From: a virus
Reading direction: 5' to 3' (one strand)
Virus record (IMG/VR): IMGVR_UViG_3300042327_001501
Span: 1-26,817 of that record
DNA length: 26,817 nucleotides
Below the pieces are notes generated by a model, which ran no database searches, was not told the DNA's origin, and saw nothing but the letters and a program-made list of their open reading frames with translations. Positions 23,553-26,817 of this stretch are shown in pieces (the first letter of the stretch is position 1; every line of letters begins with the position of its first letter). The position numbers were made by a program, and so were the translations under genes.

Positions 23553-23885
23553 TCAAGGGACTTTATGCCAGCATTTAGTCAGGTTATCAAACCTTAGGAA
23601 GCCATACCTGACAGCATACACCCTTAGGCGCTTGAGTCTGGCAGGGGTAGGCTCAGCCCCGGCAGTCTTCAGGGCTTCACCCATCAGCTGCCTGCTTAGG
23701 CTAGCTGGGAAGGCTTCAGGCAGGCTTTGGACTATCTGCCCTACCCTTGACACCTTCTGAGCCTTCAAAGCCTTCCTAGAGGCAATCAGGGTGCTTAGGT
23801 TAGCGCGCATAGCTGCTGGCTTAGTCTTCCACTGCTTAGCCCAATGCTGCAGCTTCTGCCAATGCCTTCTAGTCTTCTTAGCCAT
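23553..23885 (-). CDS. Small basic hypothetical protein
   Basis: A 110-residue, very basic protein (MAKKTRRHWQKLQHWAKQWK at the N-terminus) with helices throughout and aromatic residues at the C-terminus (YGFLRFDNLTKCWHKVP). No domain is recognised; nucleic-acid binding is plausible from charge. Its ATG is preceded by TGA-TCT, the stop of a small upstream ORF, as at 6059. It is the first well supported gene after the structured region at 23889-24095. Confidence 0.6.
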   Translation of the reverse strand: MAKKTRRHWQKLQHWAKQWKTKPAAMRANLSTLIASRKALKAQKVSRVGQIVQSLPEAFPASLSRQLMGEALKTAGAEPTPARLKRLRVYAVRYGFLRFDNLTKCWHKVP

Positions 23886-23888
23886 AGA

Positions 23889-24026
23889 TCAGCGCCTGTA
23901 AGGGGCTTGGGGATGGGATAGGGGGTGGCATCCCCTGCTAGCGTTAGCGTTAAAGCAGGGGGTATAGCCCCCTATATTACCCTTTAGGGTAATAGGTCTG
24001 TGCCGGGTCTGGGAAGGGCTGTTCAT
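23889..24026 (-). CDS. Possible small ORF (45 aa) inside a hairpin-rich region
   Basis: A 45-residue frame (MNSPSQTRHRPITLKGNIGG at its start, ending HPQAPYRR) that starts after CCCCCT and stops as TGA-TCT-ATG before the next gene, both genome-typical. Its composition is odd (Pro, His, Arg, Asn-rich), and the DNA carries several overlapping hairpins, so it may be a structured RNA or DNA element and not a gene. I list it because of its junctions. No family is recognised. Confidence 0.35.
   Translation of the reverse strand: MNSPSQTRHRPITLKGNIGGYTPCFNANASRGCHPLSHPQAPYRR
23909..23994. other. Tandem overlapping hairpins
   Basis: Four inverted repeats follow each other within 86 bases. They are GGGGATG/CATCCCC (23909-23915 with 23929-23935), CCCCTGC/GCAGGGG (23932-23938 with 23955-23961), GGGGG/CCCCC (23958-23962 with 23968-23972) and TATTACCC/GGGTAATA (23975-23982 with 23987-23994). 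The first three share arms, so they are mutually exclusive. A direct repeat AGCGTTAGCGTT lies in one loop. No T run follows, so this is not a standard terminator. It could be an RNA switch, an origin or a packaging-site element. Confidence 0.6.
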
Positions 24027-24051
24027 AGGGGGCTTAGTGTTCACCTAGGTC

Positions 24052-24091
24052 AGTTTACAAATGGGGCAGCTTAAGGGGGTGTTTGTAAACT
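24052..24091. repeat. 10-bp inverted repeat after the helicase gene
   Basis: AGTTTACAAA at 24052-24061 and its exact inverse TTTGTAAACT at 24082-24091 are separated by 20 bases. The pair sits in the 69-base gap between the helicase stop codon and the next possible ORF. The spacing of the arm centres is 30 bases, three helical turns, which suits two protein-binding half sites on one face of the DNA. No T tract follows on the minus strand. Confidence 0.65.
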
Positions 24092-24095
24092 CAGG

Positions 24096-25421
24096 TCACA
24101 CTTCCTCAGAAGGGGGCGGCAGGTCATTAATCTCCCACTTGATTTCACCCCTAACCTTGCTGTGCCTGATCCGTAGGGACTCAGTGAAATTACCCTGCTT
24201 GTCCTTCATCCCTGCCCTGCTGCCGCGCTTGCCTAGCTTAAAGACAAAGTGGGGCAGCTCAGGGTCTTCCCTTCTCAAAATGGCTGTGCTTCTAAACCAA
24301 TTAGCTAGCTCACTGCTCCCGGTAAAGTCGTATGTTGAAAGCATACTGCTTTGGTCTTCCTTCTTTCTGGGGGGCTTATTCTGGTGGTGACCAGCTATGA
24401 GGCAGCACCCGGTGCGCATCAGGATAGGCTGCAGGATATGGCGCAGGAAGTGGCTGCAGAAGTCCTGCTTAGATATGTCCCCACCACTGAACCCAAGCAA
24501 CGGATCAACCACAGCGCAGTCAATCTGGTGGGTAGTAATCAGGTCTTCCAGCAGCGCGCCAAAGGCTTCCCCGGTCTTAACAGCTTCCCGGTAGATGAAG
24601 ACGCGCTCACGCAGGAGCTGGTTATCAGTAGGGCTAAGCTGCATAGCCTTCAGGCAGTCCTGAAGCTGCTCCCCTAAGTCCCCGCCATCATTCTCACTTT
24701 GCAGGATGAGCATACGCAGTGGGCGCACAGGCTTCATACCCCACAAGTCCCTGCCCAGCGCCCAGCTGATGCACAGCTGAGTCAGTAGGGTGGACTTCCC
24801 CGCGCCTGCCTGCCCTGAGAATAGCAAGCTACCCCCTTTGCACAGCCAGCGCTTACCCACTAGGGTATTAGGGTCATTAAATCGGTCAAAGCTACACAGC
24901 TCATCCAGCTGCATACGCTCAGTGGTTTCTGATCGCTTGCCGGACTCAATAATGAGCTTGGTGCTGGCTTGGAAGCCTGCCGCCAGCTCAGCTGGGCTGA
25001 AGATACCAGACTGCGCCTTTGTCTGCAGCTCCTTAGATGCGTAGATGAGCCTGCGCAGGTTCAGCTTATCCTTAATCAGCGTGACTGCCTTAGCCACATT
25101 GGGTGAAGGCGCGAACAGCTTTGCCGTCAGCTCATTCAGGTAAGGGACACCCCCAGCCATATCCAGCTGCAGGGTAGCGCGCAGGTTGGCACTAACTGCC
25201 AGCTCATCAGGCATAGCGCCTTCCTCAGCTGCCTTCTGGCAGGCTAGGTAGATCAGCTGGTGCTTAGGCTCATAGAAGTCAGAAGGCTGCAGGTCAGCCT
25301 TGAGGCAAGCAGCTAGGGTTGGCTTGTCCTGCGCGCTATCCACAAGGATAGAGGCAATAACAGTGCGCTCAGCATCCAAGTCACAGGGTAGGTTATGACC
25401 GGGGCTAGGTAGGTTTGTCAT
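24096..25421 (-). CDS. Replicative helicase-like ATPase (DnaB N-domain plus RecA/RepA-type core)
   Basis: A 441-residue protein. Residues 12-135 resemble the DnaB N-terminal domain (DLDAERTVIASILVDSAQDK, FYEPKHQLIYLACQKAAEEG, GGVPYLNEL). The core is a RecA-fold ATPase of the RepA/AAA_25 type: Walker A GQAGAGKST (203-211), LRMLILQSEND (235-245), Walker B DCAVVDPLLG (301-310, D306) and LIAGHHQNK (341-349) where hexameric helicases have their sensor. It would unwind DNA at the phage replication fork. The start is preceded by CCCT; a 50-base gap lies upstream. Missing from the window are primase and polymerase. Confidence 0.85.
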   Translation of the reverse strand: MTNLPSPGHNLPCDLDAERTVIASILVDSAQDKPTLAACLKADLQPSDFYEPKHQLIYLACQKAAEEGAMPDELAVSANLRATLQLDMAGGVPYLNELTAKLFAPSPNVAKAVTLIKDKLNLRRLIYASKELQTKAQSGIFSPAELAAGFQASTKLIIESGKRSETTERMQLDELCSFDRFNDPNTLVGKRWLCKGGSLLFSGQAGAGKSTLLTQLCISWALGRDLWGMKPVRPLRMLILQSENDGGDLGEQLQDCLKAMQLSPTDNQLLRERVFIYREAVKTGEAFGALLEDLITTHQIDCAVVDPLLGFSGGDISKQDFCSHFLRHILQPILMRTGCCLIAGHHQNKPPRKKEDQSSMLSTYDFTGSSELANWFRSTAILRREDPELPHFVFKLGKRGSRAGMKDKQGNFTESLRIRHSKVRGEIKWEINDLPPPSEEV

Positions 25422-25471
25422 AGGGAAGGTGACAAGGGCTGTGGGTTAGTCAGCCAGCGTCAATGGGTTTA

Positions 25472-25702
25472 TCAGTGTGGGTGTAGTTTAATCAGTGGGT
25501 TTCGGTAGAAGTGTTGCTGAACATACAGACCAGCAGCGCCCCTACACAGCTTACGCAGGCGCATAGTGACGCTGATAAGCTTGTGATAGTCATAAGCCAG
25601 CAAGCCCCCGCGCTCAATCAAGGCGCAGTCATAGGCTTGGCTGGGTGTGACAAAGGGTTTCCCATTTGTGGGGCTGAAGGCGTATGATCTAGCACTGCGC
25701 AT
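25472..25702 (-). CDS. Small hypothetical protein
   Basis: A 76-residue basic protein (YDCALIERGGLLAYDYHKLI and MRLRKLCRGAAGLYVQQHFY). I do not recognise it. Its ATG shares one base with the stop codon of the preceding gene (TGATG), so it is likely coupled to the ssDNA-binding candidate. A role in replication is inferred only from the neighbours. Confidence 0.6.
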   Translation of the reverse strand: MRSARSYAFSPTNGKPFVTPSQAYDCALIERGGLLAYDYHKLISVTMRLRKLCRGAAGLYVQQHFYRNPLIKLHPH

Positions 25703-26130
25703 CAGAAGGGTGGGGCTTCCTGTGCGGGGGCAATACGGACTGCCGGGGCAAACTTAGTCACCTTGCTGATGCGTCTGGTCATACCATCAGCAAAGGTCAC
25801 ATCTTCCTGCACCACAGTCACCTTGATCCAGCAGCCAGCTGCCTTGTTAAGATACTCAAACAGTCCCTGCTCATCCTTGGGCGGCAGTCCCATCTTCTTA
25901 CCTGTGGCAGTGCAGACAAAGGCAGCAGCGCGCTTCAGCGCACCTTCAGTGCTGCCAAAAAAGGTGTCATTAATCTTCTGGCTGTCTTCAGTGACCATCA
26001 GCACCTTAATCTTAGGATCACCCTTCTGGGTTTTGCTGCAGTCTTCAGGGCGCAGCTTGCAGGCGCGCACTGTGTAGTCACCGGGCTGGCTGATGGTGAC
26101 CAGCTTGGGCTTATTGGAATTGTCATTCAT
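25702..26130 (-). CDS. Putative phage ssDNA-binding protein (DUF669-like)
   Basis: A 142-residue protein that begins with a strand typical of phage SSB-like proteins (QPGDYTVRACKLRPEDCSKT, then GDPKIKVLMVTED) and has a central helix and strand (GCWIKVTVVQEDVTFADGMT). It ends in EAPPF, which recalls the C-terminal tip of bacterial SSBs, although it is only weakly acidic. It is placed between the recombination nuclease and the helicase. It would coat single strands in replication or annealing. The start follows the upstream stop as TAAGCTATG. Confidence 0.6.
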   Translation of the reverse strand: MNDNSNKPKLVTISQPGDYTVRACKLRPEDCSKTQKGDPKIKVLMVTEDSQKINDTFFGSTEGALKRAAAFVCTATGKKMGLPPKDEQGLFEYLNKAAGCWIKVTVVQEDVTFADGMTRRISKVTKFAPAVRIAPAQEAPPF

Positions 26131-26133
26131 AGC

Positions 26134-26370
26134 TTAGTTATTGTTAGGAGAATTAGGGGCGCTGTGGGTTAGTGTTTCAAGGGTGGTGAAGATATACTCA
26201 GGGTCTTCCTGAACAGTCCTGACAACGCTAGCAGCGTCAGCGTCAGGGTAATCATCACTGCAACGGATATAGGTAGCCTTACCAATGCGCGTGATGCTGA
26301 CAATATGGCTGACCTGCAGCCAAGTCTTCAGCCCACTGAGCAGGGTAAGCTCAATAAAGATTGGGCGCAT
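26134..26370 (-). CDS. Small hypothetical protein
   Basis: A 78-residue protein from ATG at 26370, which follows the nuclease stop as TGA-CCCT-ATG. A longer frame from 26403 would overlap the nuclease gene and is less likely. The N-terminus (MRPIFIELTLLSGLKTWLQV, then SHIVSITRIG) has a two-strand pattern seen in small FlbD-like or phage proteins; no function is assigned. The C-terminus is Asn/Ser/Thr-rich. Confidence 0.6.
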   Translation of the reverse strand: MRPIFIELTLLSGLKTWLQVSHIVSITRIGKATYIRCSDDYPDADAASVVRTVQEDPEYIFTTLETLTHSAPNSPNNN

Positions 26371-26374
26371 AGGG

Positions 26375-26817
26375 TCAGGCAAAGGTGATAGCTTCAATAG
26401 CATCAGACTTCCAAGGCTTAAGCTGGATCACTTCCTTAGGATACAGGGGGAAGCTGTTGAAGGAAGTGCAAGCCCGGTAGGTTTCAATAGCCTGCTGCAC
26501 CAGCACACCACCTTCAGCCAGCAGCTCAGCGCTCAGCTCAAAGGTCTGGCAGGCGTTAGGCGCGGATTTCTCTACGCAGCGCATACGGAAGCCCTTAGGA
26601 CGGAAGCCAAACACCTGCTTGAACATCAGGCAATAAAACGCCCCCTGCAGGTGGTAGCCCCTGCTATACACTGTGCTTAAGACCTTCTTAGGCGTAAGGT
26701 AATCGTTAAAGGTTTTCAGGTCTTCAATCCACCCATCAGCAGTGATGAAGTCCAGCTGTGCCTTCAGTGGCACATCAGAATAAGTGCAGGTCAGGCTCAG
26801 CTCAGTGGCAATAGGTG
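26375..26817 (-). CDS. PD-(D/E)XK nuclease, RecB/lambda-exonuclease/DUF3799-like (partial)
   Basis: The frame is open to the window edge, so the N-terminus is missing; 147 residues are visible. The active-site region reads KAQLDFITADGWIEDLKTFN: the first Asp of the motif (QLD), then DLK, which matches the D-x(n)-(D/E)-x-K core. A helix with Gln and Tyr follows (YHLQGAFYCLMFKQVFG), as in RecB, Cas4 and phage DUF3799 nucleases. Such enzymes trim DNA ends for recombination, usually with an annealing protein. The likely partner is encoded nearby (25702-26130) or upstream of the window. The GTG at 26773 is internal. Confidence 0.75.
   Translation of the reverse strand, partial: PIATELSLTCTYSDVPLKAQLDFITADGWIEDLKTFNDYLTPKKVLSTVYSRGYHLQGAFYCLMFKQVFGFRPKGFRMRCVEKSAPNACQTFELSAELLAEGGVLVQQAIETYRACTSFNSFPLYPKEVIQLKPWKSDAIEAITFA

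Noticed and set aside
24052-24091. Inverted repeat as an intrinsic terminator of the helicase gene
   Set aside because: The loop is 20 bases, the stem is AT-rich, and no T run follows on the minus strand.
1-26817. CRISPR array, insertion sequence or transposase
   Set aside because: No regularly spaced direct repeats and no transposase or terminal inverted repeats were seen; the repeats present are short hairpins.

Overview
This window is a stretch of a tailed double-stranded DNA phage or prophage, about 54% GC by eye. Every gene I can support lies on the minus strand, so transcription runs from high to low coordinates. Genes are packed with overlaps or gaps of a few bases. The order of packaging, portal, protease, scaffold, capsid, connectors, tail tube, tape measure and fiber follows lambda/HK97-type siphoviruses. 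No sheath, integrase, repressor, RNA polymerase or DNA polymerase is visible. An endolysin with a signal peptide and a lipobox-bearing spanin candidate suggest a Gram-negative host with two membranes. No Shine-Dalgarno sequences are apparent, so the host is probably one that relies little on them. I cannot name the host.

Read in the direction of transcription, the right end (26817-24096) is a replication and recombination block. It holds a PD-(D/E)XK-type nuclease cut by the window edge, two small proteins, a probable ssDNA-binding protein and a replicative helicase that joins a DnaB-type N-terminal domain to a RecA/RepA-type ATPase. A structured region (23889-24095) with a 10-bp inverted repeat, several overlapping hairpins and a possible 45-residue ORF separates this block from a basic protein and an HTH protein. 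The packaging block follows: Nu1-like small terminase, an unexpected metallophosphoesterase, a second HTH protein and the gpA-like large terminase. A newly noticed 44-residue ORF, the gpW-like connector, the lambda-type portal, an S49-type protease, a coiled-coil scaffold and the major capsid protein come next. The capsid gene is followed directly by a clear intrinsic terminator.

The tail block (14803-6215) carries an FII-like connector, an HK97 gp10-like protein, a tail-terminator candidate, a tail-tube candidate, a tail-chaperone candidate and a short tape measure. Three unrecognised virion proteins follow, then a 793-residue fiber. The lysis and accessory block (6203-875) has a small membrane protein, a candidate u-spanin, a holin, another membrane protein, a mini HExxH protease, several unknown proteins, an ATP-dependent DNA ligase and a lytic transglycosylase-type endolysin. 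A RuvC-like resolvase, a small unknown protein and a tRNA-Thr(UGU) end the window.

Two window-wide signals stand out. First, I found no occurrence of the palindromes GGCC, CATG, GTAC or ACGT, and apparently none of CCWGG or GGWCC, although other palindromes are common. This looks like escape from several restriction systems. Second, many start codons are preceded directly by CCT, often in the form stop codon, CCT, ATG, in place of a Shine-Dalgarno sequence.
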